From DASQBT01 sp963782495 (lineage in GTDB: Bacteria > Pseudomonadota > Gammaproteobacteria > Burkholderiales > Thiobacillaceae): a DNA stretch of 64,000 nt. Position numbers and translations under genes: made by a program. Below are positions 17,421-26,387 of this stretch, piece after piece (the stretch's first letter is position 1; each line of letters opens with the position of its first letter). The stretch is from assembly GCA_963782495.1 (NCBI GenBank), contig CAWAJU010000013.1:1-64000 (forward strand), given 5' to 3'. The notes below the pieces were generated by a model. It was not told where the DNA came from. It ran no database searches and was given only the letters and a program-made list of their open reading frames with translations.

Positions 17421-18608
17421 TCAGTCTTTTGGCTTGGCTGATGCCATCTGCTCCAGCCGTTCGTCTGCAACGCGCTCGATGGCTGCTCTAAGATCAGGGG
17501 CCTGGAGGATCAGCTGGCGAAAATCCTTCGCATCGAGCGACAGCAGCCGGCACTCCCCGATCGTGATCACCGTGGCCGTGCGCAAGACGTCCTTGACCAG
17601 CGCAATCTCGCCGAAATACTTGCCTTTGCCTAGCCGTATAGGCGTGGGTTGCACCTCGACCTCGACCTCGCCAGCCATGATGAAAAACATGGCATCGGCG
17701 GCCTCGCCTCGTCTCACCACGACCTGGCGCGCGGGCAGAACCTGTGTTTTCAGCAATCGTGCAATGTCCGCAATTCGACTTGCATCCAGCGACTTGAACA
17801 ATGGCAGGCTGGCCACCGTCTGCCATGTCACCAGGAAGTCGCGCTTGCGAACTTCCGTGGCGAAGCCGTTGGCGAGTATGCCGGCCGGAACGGCAAACAT
17901 GGCAATGCCAAGCAACATGGTGAAGCCGCCGAATACCTTGCCCAGCGGCGTGACAGGGATGATGTCGCCGTATCCCACGGTTGCCATGGTCACGATGGCC
18001 CACCACATCGCATGCGGGATACTGCGGAAGACGTCCGGCTGCGAATTGCGCTCGAGTACAAACATGACTCCCGAAACCAGGACCAGCAGCACCATCATCG
18101 CCATCATTCCGGAGAGCAGGGCTCGACCCTCGGCGCGGAACACCGCCGCAAAAAGGGAAAGCGACGTGGCATAGCGCGCGGACTTCAACAGCGCAAGCAA
18201 CATCAGGAGATTGGCGTAGTCCTGGCCTAGCGGCGCGACAAGGCCAATATAGCTTGGAAGGATGACCAACAGGTCGATGACCCCGAGGAATGAGCGCAGG
18301 TAATACCATCGCGCAGGCCACGCGCCCGTCCTGGCAATTGGGTCACCCTCAGGCGCAACCCAAATCCGGCAGGCATATTCAATCGTGAAAATGATGCTCG
18401 CTACGCCAATGATGGCGCGCACCCATTGCCTGTCATTTACCTTCAGGTCCGGGAGGGTTCCAAGGACAATTGCCGCAACACTGACGGCAATGGAGATGAT
18501 GAGCACACTGTTGGCGATGGTGCGAGCGCTGGATTGCGTGTCGGGCTGAATCAGCTTGCGGTAAACCCCTGCCCGCCATTTTTCAAGGTATGAGAACGCC
18601 AAGCTCAT
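17421..18608 (-). CDS. Cyclic-nucleotide-gated potassium channel (MloK1-like)
   Basis: This 395-residue six-helix channel has an S1-S4 region (about 30-160), a pore helix, and selectivity filter TVGYGD at residues 210-215, then S6. A C-terminal cyclic-nucleotide-binding domain (about 285-390) carries the phosphate-binding cassette YFGEIALVKDVLRTATVI with the conserved Gly-Glu and Arg. This is the architecture of the Mesorhizobium MloK1 channel, which opens on cAMP binding. S4 has few basic residues, so voltage sensing is unlikely. The ATG at 18608 gives the usual length; upstream sequence is not conserved. No partner gene is adjacent. Confidence 0.93.
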   Translation of the reverse strand: MSLAFSYLEKWRAGVYRKLIQPDTQSSARTIANSVLIISIAVSVAAIVLGTLPDLKVNDRQWVRAIIGVASIIFTIEYACRIWVAPEGDPIARTGAWPARWYYLRSFLGVIDLLVILPSYIGLVAPLGQDYANLLMLLALLKSARYATSLSLFAAVFRAEGRALLSGMMAMMVLLVLVSGVMFVLERNSQPDVFRSIPHAMWWAIVTMATVGYGDIIPVTPLGKVFGGFTMLLGIAMFAVPAGILANGFATEVRKRDFLVTWQTVASLPLFKSLDASRIADIARLLKTQVLPARQVVVRRGEAADAMFFIMAGEVEVEVQPTPIRLGKGKYFGEIALVKDVLRTATVITIGECRLLSLDAKDFRQLILQAPDLRAAIERVADERLEQMASAKPKD

Positions 18609-18980
18609 CTCGTTGACCTGAACTCCATGCTCTAAGTCGGTTGAATGTGTGCGGCCGGCCAGGCAATCCTTGGACCGCATGCCAGGTGCCTGAACATCGC
18701 GTCAGCATTATGGCCGAACGATGGTCTGAATCCCAATTTGTCCTGCCCTTGGCGAAGCCTGTCACCAGCCCTTCAAGTGCAACGGCCGCGCGAAATGTTT
18801 CGATCCTGGCGGTGGGTGGAAGAACGGGAGCATAATCCCTACGCCTGCCGCCGGTCCCCTTGTCCACAAGGCGGACCGGGCCCTGACGTCCGTTGAATGA
18901 CGGTCGGGTCGCCAAGGGCTGCGGCACGCATCACTTATAACTTCAATGCAATAGAGCGATTCCAGACAAGGAGAGACGGC
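18609..18980. other. Divergent intergenic region between K+ channel and methyltransferase
   Basis: About 370 bases with no recognised gene. Frames on both strands are short and compositionally non-coding. The right end carries the AAGGAGA ribosome binding site that decides the methyltransferase GTG start. Confidence 0.5.
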
Positions 18981-19994
18981 GTGAACGAACAACTGAATCC
19001 AGAAAGAATCCTGCAAACAGGAATGGCGTTTTGGGCTTCGAAGACACTCTTGAGCGCGATCGAAATGGGCGTGTTCACCGAGTTGTCGCATGGCCCCGAG
19101 TCCTTCGATTCGCTCAGTGGGCGCCTCGGCCTGCACGCTCGCTCGGCACGCGACTTTCTCGACGCGCTGGTTGCGCTCGGATTCCTGGTGCGCAATGCTG
19201 ACCATTACGCCAACACCCCTGAGACCGACCTCTTCCTCGACCGGAAGAAGCCCTCTTATGTGGGTGGAATTCTCGAAATGGCCAACACCCGCCTATATCC
19301 ATTTTGGGCTCACCTCACCGAAGGACTTCGTACTGGCCTGCCACAAAATGAATTGAAGACGGGTGGGGCCGGTTTGTTCGAGACCCTCTATGCCGATCCC
19401 ACGCGATTGAAGGAGTTCCTCGGCGCGATGACCGGCGTCAGCCACGGCGCCAATCTGACCATGGCCCGCGCGTTCCCCTGGAAGGACTACCGGACCTTCG
19501 TGGATGTGGGTACCGCACAAGGCGATCTCGCCGTGCAGATTGCGCTGGCCAATCCCCATCTGCAAGGCATTGCGTTTGACTTGCCGGAAGTGGCGCCGAT
19601 TTTTGAGGAGTACGCCGGGAAAGTTGGCGTAGCAGATCGGCTCACCTTTCAGCCGGGCGATTTCTTCAAGCAGGACATTCCAAAGGCCGACGTTGTACTG
19701 ATGGGACATATCCTGCACGACTGGGATCTTCCCACCAAGAAGATGCTCATCAGGAAGGCATTTGACGCCTTGCCCGCAGGCGGCGCGTTCATCGTCTACG
19801 AGGCCATCATCGATGACGATCGTTCGAAGAACGCCTTCGGCTTGATGATGAGTCTGAATATGCTGATCGAAACGCCTGGAGGCTTCGACTATACCGGGCG
19901 TGACTGTTCAGACTGGATGAAAGAGGCGGGATTTTCCGCAACGCGGGTGGAACAGCTCGTGGGGCCCGACTCGATGGTGATCGCAATCAAGTAG
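18981..19994 (+). CDS. Class I SAM-dependent O-methyltransferase (acetylserotonin/caffeate-OMT-like)
   Basis: This 337-residue methyltransferase has an N-terminal winged-helix dimerisation domain (about 10-95) and a C-terminal Rossmann domain. The SAM motif I is VDVGTAQGDLAV (174-185), followed by FDLPEVAPI and QPGDFF. The catalytic-histidine motif HILHDWD is at 243-249 and DALPAGGAFIVYEAI follows. The family methylates small hydroxylated metabolites, including pigments and quinones; the substrate cannot be named. A GTG start at 18981 is chosen for the AAGGAGA six bases upstream; a longer frame from 18897 is not family-like. TAG is its stop codon, which shows that TAG terminates normally in this genome. 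Confidence 0.9.
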   Translation: MNEQLNPERILQTGMAFWASKTLLSAIEMGVFTELSHGPESFDSLSGRLGLHARSARDFLDALVALGFLVRNADHYANTPETDLFLDRKKPSYVGGILEMANTRLYPFWAHLTEGLRTGLPQNELKTGGAGLFETLYADPTRLKEFLGAMTGVSHGANLTMARAFPWKDYRTFVDVGTAQGDLAVQIALANPHLQGIAFDLPEVAPIFEEYAGKVGVADRLTFQPGDFFKQDIPKADVVLMGHILHDWDLPTKKMLIRKAFDALPAGGAFIVYEAIIDDDRSKNAFGLMMSLNMLIETPGGFDYTGRDCSDWMKEAGFSATRVEQLVGPDSMVIAIK

Positions 19995-20059
19995 CCGTGG
20001 CATGCAAGCCGAGGAGTGGCAGCTGCACGGCCTTGTTGTCCGTGCCCGTGGCAGTCGCA

Positions 20060-21049
20060 TCAGTCGTATCGTTGATCGGATGCGGACAGCGCGTTGATGG
20101 TGTCCTGAAGCTCCTTCTCGGCTTCGCGCAGCACATTCTGACGGTCGGAATCGAAGCCGACACTGGCTGAGCCCAAGGCGGCCAGCGCCTGCCGTATTGC
20201 GTCCAGCAGCTGCGGATAGGCATGCGGATCGAGGGCTGCCACGGCGAAACGCAGCGCCCTGACCGCGTTATATCCCACAAACGGCTTCTCCGAACCGACC
20301 AGCTTCACCAGAAAGGGAAGATATTGCTCAGCCGCAAAGACCTGAAGGATGGCCACTGCCGCCAAACGTTCTCCGGGAGAGGGACTGCCGGCCAGTTCAT
20401 CCAGCAGCGGATAGGAAGCCGTCGCCAGACTCCGCATCTTCTGGAAAATCTCATCCATGCGCTGCGTCCGTTCGGTCGACGCCTGCATGCGCTGGCGCGT
20501 CTTCTCGTATAAGTGCGCATATGAGCGCACCTGGCCGCGCACCAGGTCCAGCGAGACGTCAAACGCATGCCGCTGCCCCGGATCTGCCGACGGCTTCGCC
20601 AACGACGACGGAGACTCGGACACCAGCGTGCTGATCTCGTTCGCCACATCGTTGAGCGCCTCATCCACCGACGGCCAGGACGCAATCGCCTTTCCGTCGC
20701 GCGGGATGAACTGGAGTTCGCTGAATCGGGATTCCTTCCACAGACAGGGCTTGAGCAAAATGGGCACAACCCTCACCTCGCCATGCTTGAGGCGCGTCAT
20801 CGCTTGTTCAACCTCGACACCAAAGCAGTATTCGGAGGCCAGGAAATCCGCACTGACCAGGAACAGGATCAGTTCTGCGGCGTCCAGCTGAGCGGTGATT
20901 TCAGTTTCCCAGTTGGCTCCCGGCTCGATCTTGCGATCATGCCAGTCCACGATCTTCTGCTGTTGCCGGAGCGGGGCCAGATAGGTTCCGAGCCGCTCGC
21001 GCAGTTCAGCATCCCTGTGTGAGTACGAGTAGAACACCTTCCAGGTCAT
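20060..21049 (-). CDS. TIR-domain protein with HEAT-like helical C-terminus
   Basis: This 329-residue cytoplasmic protein has residues 1-130 forming a TIR domain: opening strand WKVFYSYSHRDAELRERL, a WHDRKIEPGANWETEI box, strand ILFLVSADFL and the SEYCFGVEVEQAM helix, with E79 in the position of the catalytic Glu of NAD+-cleaving bacterial TIRs. After a coiled-coil-like linker (about 165-215), the C-terminal part (about 220-325) is all-helical with HEAT-like pairs. TIR proteins often act in antiphage defence as NADases or cyclic-ADP-ribose makers, with the C-terminal module sensing the trigger. GGAG lies before the ATG at 21049. No recognisable partner gene is adjacent, so its system would be single-gene. 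Confidence 0.88.
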   Translation of the reverse strand: MTWKVFYSYSHRDAELRERLGTYLAPLRQQQKIVDWHDRKIEPGANWETEITAQLDAAELILFLVSADFLASEYCFGVEVEQAMTRLKHGEVRVVPILLKPCLWKESRFSELQFIPRDGKAIASWPSVDEALNDVANEISTLVSESPSSLAKPSADPGQRHAFDVSLDLVRGQVRSYAHLYEKTRQRMQASTERTQRMDEIFQKMRSLATASYPLLDELAGSPSPGERLAAVAILQVFAAEQYLPFLVKLVGSEKPFVGYNAVRALRFAVAALDPHAYPQLLDAIRQALAALGSASVGFDSDRQNVLREAEKELQDTINALSASDQRYD

Positions 21050-21247
21050 AGACGAATTCTCCACCCGACGGCCAAACACGCCTGCGCCCACCGACCCATG
21101 AGCCGTCAGCCCGCGCATTCCTTGTCCAGGATGATTATGTTCCAGAAACCCGGGTGGATTCAAAATGACTTCATGCGCCGGGCTGACGTATGCCAGATGC
21201 CACTGAACACACGGAAGTACCGAGGTCCACTCGCCATCAGCCGCCCA

Positions 21248-21271
21248 AATGACAAACCCGCCGAAGCGGGT
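21248..21271 (-). terminator. Intrinsic terminator after the LTD PEP-CTERM gene
   Basis: On the minus strand a 6-bp stem ACCCGC / GCGGGT with a UUCG tetraloop is followed by TTGTCATTT. It lies about 60 bases after the stop at 21330 and separates that gene from the TIR gene. Confidence 0.7.
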
Positions 21272-21329
21272 CTGTCGTGGGGGAGCTTGGCAGCCTGTTA
21301 GCGAAGCGTCATGATCGCCGGACCTGAAA

Positions 21330-22004
21330 TCAGGACTGGCGCCTGCGCGCGACAACGCCGATCAGGCCGAGGCCGGCCAACATCATGGTGACGTTGGCAG
21401 GTTCGGGCACGGTGGCGATGCTGCCGGGAGAGCCGATTTCGTTGGCGTCGCCAGCCGCTACAAACGCGCCATTGACACCTGCAACGCTCAGTTGCGAAAT
21501 TGGCCCCGTTAGCCCTGCGGCGTTGTCGAAGGTGGGGAACGGACCCGTGGGCGACGCGCCGAAGCTGACGCTGGCCTGCAAGGCTCCACCCCCGTCGAAG
21601 ATGTTTACCGCGTCTCCGCTCGTGCTCAAGCCGACTTTCGAACCGCTGTAGTTGCCAATGGCGAGCCCGGCCGGCGGGCTGGCGCCAAACCACAGGTTGG
21701 AGAATGTCGCGTTGTCAGATCCGGTGCCCTCGATGAAGATGACGGACTGGCCGGCTGCGATGCTGGTCACGCCTGTCAAGGCCACGGACGAGGCAAACGA
21801 GGCGGAGTCGTCGTCCATCTTCCAGCCACTGATGTTGACGGCAGACGCGCCGGTGTTGGTCAGTTCGAACCAATCGGCCGCGACGACCGAGTCGCCGCTG
21901 CTCCACGGGGCGACTTCGGTGATTTGAACCGCAGCGTGCGCCATCGTGGCACTGGCTGCCAGTACAACGGCAGCGCCCAGCAGGGTCTTCGTAACAGCTT
22001 TCAT
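21330..22004 (-). CDS. PEP-CTERM protein with lamin-tail-like domain
   Basis: This 224-residue exported protein has a signal peptide at 1-24 (MKAVTKTLLGAAVVLAASAT...AHA). The body follows the lamin-tail domain pattern: VQITEVAPW, DWFELTNTG, AVNISGWKMDD, then AGQSVIFIEG, and a NIFDGGG strand. This beta-sandwich is usual in secreted surface proteins. It ends with VPEPANVTMMLAGLGLIGVV and RRR, the PEP-CTERM sorting tag cut by an exosortase. GGAG precedes the ATG at 22004. The gene has its own terminator; the nearby operon (22226 upward) is on the same strand but ends upstream of it. Confidence 0.92.
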   Translation of the reverse strand: MKAVTKTLLGAAVVLAASATMAHAAVQITEVAPWSSGDSVVAADWFELTNTGASAVNISGWKMDDDSASFASSVALTGVTSIAAGQSVIFIEGTGSDNATFSNLWFGASPPAGLAIGNYSGSKVGLSTSGDAVNIFDGGGALQASVSFGASPTGPFPTFDNAAGLTGPISQLSVAGVNGAFVAAGDANEIGSPGSIATVPEPANVTMMLAGLGLIGVVARRRQS

Positions 22005-22225
22005 AGCTTGCTCCAGGTTGAATGAGAAGGAATCGCGCAGAAGTATCCTTGCCTGATCTACCGTACCCGGTCTGCGCGGAAACCTGCGGTGGCCAGCCTC
22101 CACGTCCCGCATGCGCGGTGCTGGATTACGTAGCTGATCAGGCCATTCGATTAAGTTATCCGATCAACATTGCAGGTATGTGAAGCGCTGATTAGTCCTT
22201 TGTCCGGGTGCAGTCCAGGAGAGGA

Positions 22226-22867
22226 CTATTTGTTGATTGAAGGCAATACGCGTTCATCGTCCAGCTTGTCCCGATAGGCTTCGAGCAGGTTTTCGATCTC
22301 GACCTTCTTCAGGCCGGTGAACGGCTCGGCCTGCTTGAGCGCATCTTCGCAGCTCTTCTTTTCATACTTGACCATCAGTTCGCGGCCGTAAGCATAGAGC
22401 TTCGCATTCTTGTCCTCGCAAGCAGTGATGGTCTGCTCGCGTGCGACGATGGTCGCGTCCGCCCGCTTCTTCTCCGCTTCAACCTGGGCCAGCTTGCGTG
22501 TCGTGTCGGCCTGCTTTGCGTTCAGTTCGGCGAGGTCTTTTTGCAGCGCCTGCGACTTTTCCTGCAGCTTGGCAAGTTCATCGCGTGTACCTTGCAAGTT
22601 CTTCTCGGCTGTGCGTCGCTTGCGCCGTTCGTGCGCCGCGATCGCCTTTTCCTTGCTCGCCGTCTTTTTCGCCGCTTCCAGTTCCTGGCTTAATTTCGCC
22701 TTGTCCGCCTCAAGCTGAACATTCTCTTGCTGGACTTGGCGAACCTCGAGCTGGGCGCGGCGCATGGCCTCGCGCACGGCGCGATCCTGATCGCGCGCGC
22801 CATAGGCCGGGGCTGCTACCGCCACAAGAACGAGCATCAACGAAGACGCAAGTACATGAGCTCTCAT
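22226..22867 (-). CDS. Periplasmic coiled-coil protein, last gene of the TPS/ExbB operon
   Basis: This 213-residue protein has a signal peptide (about 1-23, ending APAYG-A). A long coiled coil spans about residues 28-145, rich in Glu, Lys, Gln and Ala. A short C-terminal domain has two cysteines (CEDKNAKLYAYGRELM and KKSCEDAL). No enzymatic motif is seen. It starts 22 bases after the ankyrin gene on the same strand and closes the tight gene run that begins with tpsB. A structural spacer in the periplasm between inner-membrane ExbB-ExbD-TonB and the outer-membrane porin is a reasonable guess. Confidence 0.85.
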   Translation of the reverse strand: MRAHVLASSLMLVLVAVAAPAYGARDQDRAVREAMRRAQLEVRQVQQENVQLEADKAKLSQELEAAKKTASKEKAIAAHERRKRRTAEKNLQGTRDELAKLQEKSQALQKDLAELNAKQADTTRKLAQVEAEKKRADATIVAREQTITACEDKNAKLYAYGRELMVKYEKKSCEDALKQAEPFTGLKKVEIENLLEAYRDKLDDERVLPSINK

Positions 22868-22889
22868 TGCAATCGGTCTCCCGCGTTCA

Positions 22890-23678
22890 TTAATGGAAGA
22901 CGAAGGAAACGACGGCGCCGTGCTGCGAGAGCAGCGACTCCATTTCCGGCTGTTGGCTGTTCATGGCCCAGTACAGCGGCGAATTTCCCGCGCCATCAAG
23001 CAGGTTGGGATCGACGCCTTCGGACAGCAGGGCTTCCATTGCCTCGCGATTGCCTGTGATGGCAGCCACCGACATGGCATTCCATTTTTGCGAGTTGAAG
23101 ATGGCCGGATCGGCACCATGCTTGAGTAGGATGCGGATGATGTCGACCCGGTTGGTGAACACCGCGTCGATCAAGGGGGTGTTGCCGTTGCTGCCCTTCT
23201 GGTCGAGCAGGGCACCGGCATGGATCAGCATGCGAACGACGACGACATGGCCGCGCAGAGCGGCCGCCTCCAGGGGACGGTAGCCGCCTCCCTTGACGTT
23301 GGGATCTGCATAATGCGCCAACAGGCTGCGCACCATCTCGGCGTTGCCGTTGAGCGAAGCATAGATCAAGGGCCGCCAGCCGAGCTCGTCCTGGGCGTTT
23401 GCCCGGGCGTCCTGCTTGAGCAAATCCTCCACCCGCGGCAGATCGTTGCGTCGCGCCGCATCGATCAGCTCGCCGTCCCGGCCGCTGGCATAGATCGGCG
23501 CAAAATTATTGGGCGTGAGCTTCTCGCGCGCCCACTCCAGCGGATCGACCGCCGGCTTGCCGCCCTGGTAGATCGGCTCGGGCATCAGCCAGACATACTT
23601 CTCGTTCTCGTCTGCCCTGCCAATGCCGGCAGGCAGCATAAGCAGTAACAACACGCAGGATGATAGCGTCCGATTCAT
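22890..23678 (-). CDS. Exported ankyrin-repeat protein
   Basis: This 262-residue protein has a signal peptide at 1-22 (cleavage near GRADE). After a 45-residue lead, five or so ankyrin repeats follow, with typical units such as GWRPLIYASLNGNAEMVRSL, YRPLEAAALRGHVVVVRMLI and GNTPLIDAVFTNRVDIIRIL. Periplasmic ankyrin proteins act as binding scaffolds. It begins 7 bases after the porin stop and is 22 bases from the coiled-coil gene, so it belongs to the same transcript. It may tether the porin or the TonB-like protein; the partner is unknown. Confidence 0.92.
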   Translation of the reverse strand: MNRTLSSCVLLLLMLPAGIGRADENEKYVWLMPEPIYQGGKPAVDPLEWAREKLTPNNFAPIYASGRDGELIDAARRNDLPRVEDLLKQDARANAQDELGWRPLIYASLNGNAEMVRSLLAHYADPNVKGGGYRPLEAAALRGHVVVVRMLIHAGALLDQKGSNGNTPLIDAVFTNRVDIIRILLKHGADPAIFNSQKWNAMSVAAITGNREAMEALLSEGVDPNLLDGAGNSPLYWAMNSQQPEMESLLSQHGAVVSFVFH

Positions 23679-23685
23679 CGACTGC

Positions 23686-25251
23686 TCAGAACTTCGCGTT
23701 CATGTCCAGCTGCACCGTGTCGACGCCGAACGAGGCGCCGTCTATGCTGTCCGAGGAAAGCCAGCGCAGCGACAGCCAGGTGTTCTTGTCCAGGCCATAC
23801 AACCCGCCGAGGTAATAGCCCTTGTTGTTGGTGCCGCCCAGGGCGAAATCCGAATCGGTGAAAGCGTCGAGCACCGCGTCGCGCTCCAGGTGGCGGTAGC
23901 CGAGAAAGGCCTGCCATTCCCCGAGCTGGCTTACCACCGGCCTGCCCAGGGTCAGCTTCGCGTGCCAGCCCAAGGTCTTCTCGGCGTAACCCGCGCCCAT
24001 CACGTTCGTGACCTGGGCCTTGTTGTAGCGGACGTTCTTGACCACGTCGCCGCTCAGGATCACATGAACCGGATCGAACTGGAGCAGGTCCGCCACTGCG
24101 GTGAAGTTGAGCAAATGAAAATCCGTCGCGAGGCCGAACAGGTTGTCGTCAGGCGATAGTGGGAAGACGGTATTGCCTTTCTGCCGGCTGCGTAGCGCGG
24201 TATTGGCATAGGGATCGAACCCATCCGCGATCCCGTCCGCGACCCCTTTCAAGTTGACATAGTCGTAATAGGCAAGTCCAAAGCGCCAGCGCGAGTTGTT
24301 TTCCTGGCGGATATCCAGGCCCGCCTGCGCGCCATAAAGCCACTTGTCCTTGGCGAGATCGGAGACAGACGACTCGACCGTCTGAAGGGGGAAGACGCCA
24401 ACGGTGACAAACGGTTTAAGCGGCCGGTTCTCGATCGACCAGGGCTTGAAAGCCACCGCCACGCCATCGAAATTCAGGTCGTCATCCCACACCAGATCGG
24501 TGCTGAAGAAGGGGTTGGGAATCCGGCCGCCAGACACGCTCAACCAGTTCCATGGATCAGCCTTCAGATAGGCACGATCAAGCACCAGCGAGAACTTGTT
24601 GAAATCCTGGCCCAGCGTCTGATTGGTCGAGACCGGGTCGGTGAGATTGCCGGTGGCGATGCGAAATCCCGCCACGATGTTGTCCGACACCAGCGCCATG
24701 AGGCCCAGGCGGGCGCGCACGCGAAACCGGTCCTGATCCTTGGTTGTGTTGCCGGAGGTTGAGCCCCACTCATTGGCGTACAAGGCAGGCACGGAATTGC
24801 CGGCCGCATAGAAATCCTTCTGATAACGCACCCGCAAATCGCCTTCCCACTTCATGCGGCCAACCCAGTCGGGAACCGCATTCACGTCGCCCCAGCGCTC
24901 ATCCTTGGCCTGCGCGACGATTTCCTGGCGCAGTTGTTCGCGGATTTCCTTCTTGACCGGTTCGGGGATGTAGGGCACGCGCACCACATTGGCCTCCGGA
25001 TTTGCGGGCGCTGCAGGCGATTCAGACGCCTTCTGTTCGGCGACTTTGGCGCGGGCCGAATCCTCGGCGGTCTTGATCAGTTGCTTGGCCGCTTCCTCGC
25101 TCAACACCCCTTTGGCCACCAGTGCATGGATCAGATTGAACGTGGTCTGGCGCAGGACTTCCAGATCCGTGCGCTCGTCGGCATGCGCCAGGTTGCCGCA
25201 CAGGGTGAGGGATAGCGCCAGGGCCAGCGCCTTTTTTCGATGCAGGGACAT
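23686..25251 (-). CDS. Putative outer-membrane porin (Porin_5-like)
   Basis: This 521-residue protein has a signal peptide at 1-24, then a helical periplasmic segment (about 25-115) with DLEVLRQTTFNLIHALVAKG and an Ala/Glu-rich coiled coil. A beta-barrel follows from about 135, with alternating strands such as WEGDLRVRYQKDFYA and RFRVRARLGLMALVSDNIVA. The C-terminus ends in Phe (LDMNAKF), the usual outer-membrane insertion signal. This layout (coiled coil plus large barrel) is found in putative porins associated with TonB/ExbB clusters. It starts 33 bases after the TonB-like gene. What it lets through is unknown. Confidence 0.9.
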   Translation of the reverse strand: MSLHRKKALALALSLTLCGNLAHADERTDLEVLRQTTFNLIHALVAKGVLSEEAAKQLIKTAEDSARAKVAEQKASESPAAPANPEANVVRVPYIPEPVKKEIREQLRQEIVAQAKDERWGDVNAVPDWVGRMKWEGDLRVRYQKDFYAAGNSVPALYANEWGSTSGNTTKDQDRFRVRARLGLMALVSDNIVAGFRIATGNLTDPVSTNQTLGQDFNKFSLVLDRAYLKADPWNWLSVSGGRIPNPFFSTDLVWDDDLNFDGVAVAFKPWSIENRPLKPFVTVGVFPLQTVESSVSDLAKDKWLYGAQAGLDIRQENNSRWRFGLAYYDYVNLKGVADGIADGFDPYANTALRSRQKGNTVFPLSPDDNLFGLATDFHLLNFTAVADLLQFDPVHVILSGDVVKNVRYNKAQVTNVMGAGYAEKTLGWHAKLTLGRPVVSQLGEWQAFLGYRHLERDAVLDAFTDSDFALGGTNNKGYYLGGLYGLDKNTWLSLRWLSSDSIDGASFGVDTVQLDMNAKF

Positions 25252-25284
25252 TTTTCTTGTGGGCTCGTAGGCGTAAGAGTCTGT

Positions 25285-25959
25285 TTATCCGGCGCGTGCC
25301 CGCAGCCGATACCAGATCGGCTGGGCAACGCCTTCGGGGAGTTCGCTTAGGCTCAGGTTGAGCAGTTTGTCCTTGAGCTCCGAACTGATTTGGTCGGGCA
25401 GGTGGGAATCGCAATCCACGCGTTCAACCTTGCCGCTCATGTCGACCCAGACCTTGAGCACGGGGCGCCTGCCCTTGAGTTGCTTCACCAGTTCCGGATC
25501 GCGGTTGACACTGTTTTCGATGCGCTCTGCCAGCAGACCCGCATACCAGCGCGCGCGGCTTCCGCCTCCACCGCCTATGGTCGTGATATCCCGCCCGCCT
25601 TTCTTGCCGACCAACCCGAACGCGTCGCCGCCGGCGCCACCGGCCGCATCCAAACCGAGTTGCTCGCCCGGCGGCGGGCCCTGGTCCTTGGGCTGATCCG
25701 GCGAGGGTGTGGGGTCGGCGAATTTTTCCTCCTGCTTGGGCTGCTCGATCTTCTTCTCGGGCTCAGGCGGCTTGGGCAGGTCTCTTGGCGGTGGCGGCTT
25801 GATCAGCGAGATCTTCTGCACATGCACCCGCTCCGGGTTTTGCGCAGTGGCGATGAAATTCTTCACCATCAGGATCAGGCCCGCAGTGAACAGCAGCATG
25901 AACAGCGCGCCGATCAGCATTGGCAGCTTGCGACGCAGGGAGGTTGCTGTGCCGCTCAT
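25285..25959 (-). CDS. TonB-like energy-transducing protein
   Basis: This 224-residue protein has one N-terminal membrane helix (about 13-33) and a Pro/Lys/Glu-rich spacer (about 54-100, with PPPPRDLPKPPEPEKK). A Gly-rich stretch precedes a C-terminal domain (about 140-224) with strands resembling the TonB fold (VLKVWVDMSGKVERVD). It ends 33 bases before the porin and starts 10 bases after exbD, so it is the third member of an ExbB-ExbD-TonB set. The ATG at 25959 is preferred over a GTG two codons earlier, with GAGG at good spacing. It would carry proton-motive energy from ExbBD to an outer-membrane partner. Confidence 0.88.
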   Translation of the reverse strand: MSGTATSLRRKLPMLIGALFMLLFTAGLILMVKNFIATAQNPERVHVQKISLIKPPPPRDLPKPPEPEKKIEQPKQEEKFADPTPSPDQPKDQGPPPGEQLGLDAAGGAGGDAFGLVGKKGGRDITTIGGGGGSRARWYAGLLAERIENSVNRDPELVKQLKGRRPVLKVWVDMSGKVERVDCDSHLPDQISSELKDKLLNLSLSELPEGVAQPIWYRLRARAG

Positions 25960-25969
25960 GCCCACTGCC

Positions 25970-26377
25970 TCATTTGACCAGCTTGGCCGTCACCAGCCCG
26001 AGTTGGGTAATGTCCAGACGACCGCACAAATCCATGACCTCGATCACCTTTTCGTACTGGATGCTGGCGTCGCCCTTGATCACCACGGGAAGGTCGGGAA
26101 TGGCGGCCTTGAAGGCGCGCAAGCGCTCCTCCAATTCGGCCAGCGTGACCGGATAGGTGTCCAGGTAGATCTGCCCCCGGCTGTCGATGGTCACGGCCTT
26201 GGTCCTGGGCTTGGCCAGGCTGGGTGTGGCGCTGGCCTTGGGCAGATTCACCATGATGCCCTGCACCGTGGCAGTGGTCATGATGATAAAGATGACCAGC
26301 AGCACATAAGCCAGGTCCAACATGGGCGTGATGTTGATGGTGTCGTAGGGTTCGTTGTCTTCCTTGAGCTCGGCCAT
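25970..26377 (-). CDS. exbD: Biopolymer transport protein ExbD
   Basis: This 135-residue inner-membrane protein has a short cytoplasmic N-terminus and one membrane helix at about 21-40. That helix carries D21, which corresponds to the essential proton-conducting Asp of ExbD/TolR (NITPMLDLAYVLLVIFIIM). A periplasmic TolR-like domain follows (strands VTIDSRGQIYLD and LPVVIKGDASIQYEKVIEVM). It lies 10 bases after the ExbB fusion gene and 10 bases before the TonB-like gene. Confidence 0.95.
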   Translation of the reverse strand: MAELKEDNEPYDTINITPMLDLAYVLLVIFIIMTTATVQGIMVNLPKASATPSLAKPRTKAVTIDSRGQIYLDTYPVTLAELEERLRAFKAAIPDLPVVIKGDASIQYEKVIEVMDLCGRLDITQLGLVTAKLVK

Positions 26378-26387
26378 GGCGCATTCC

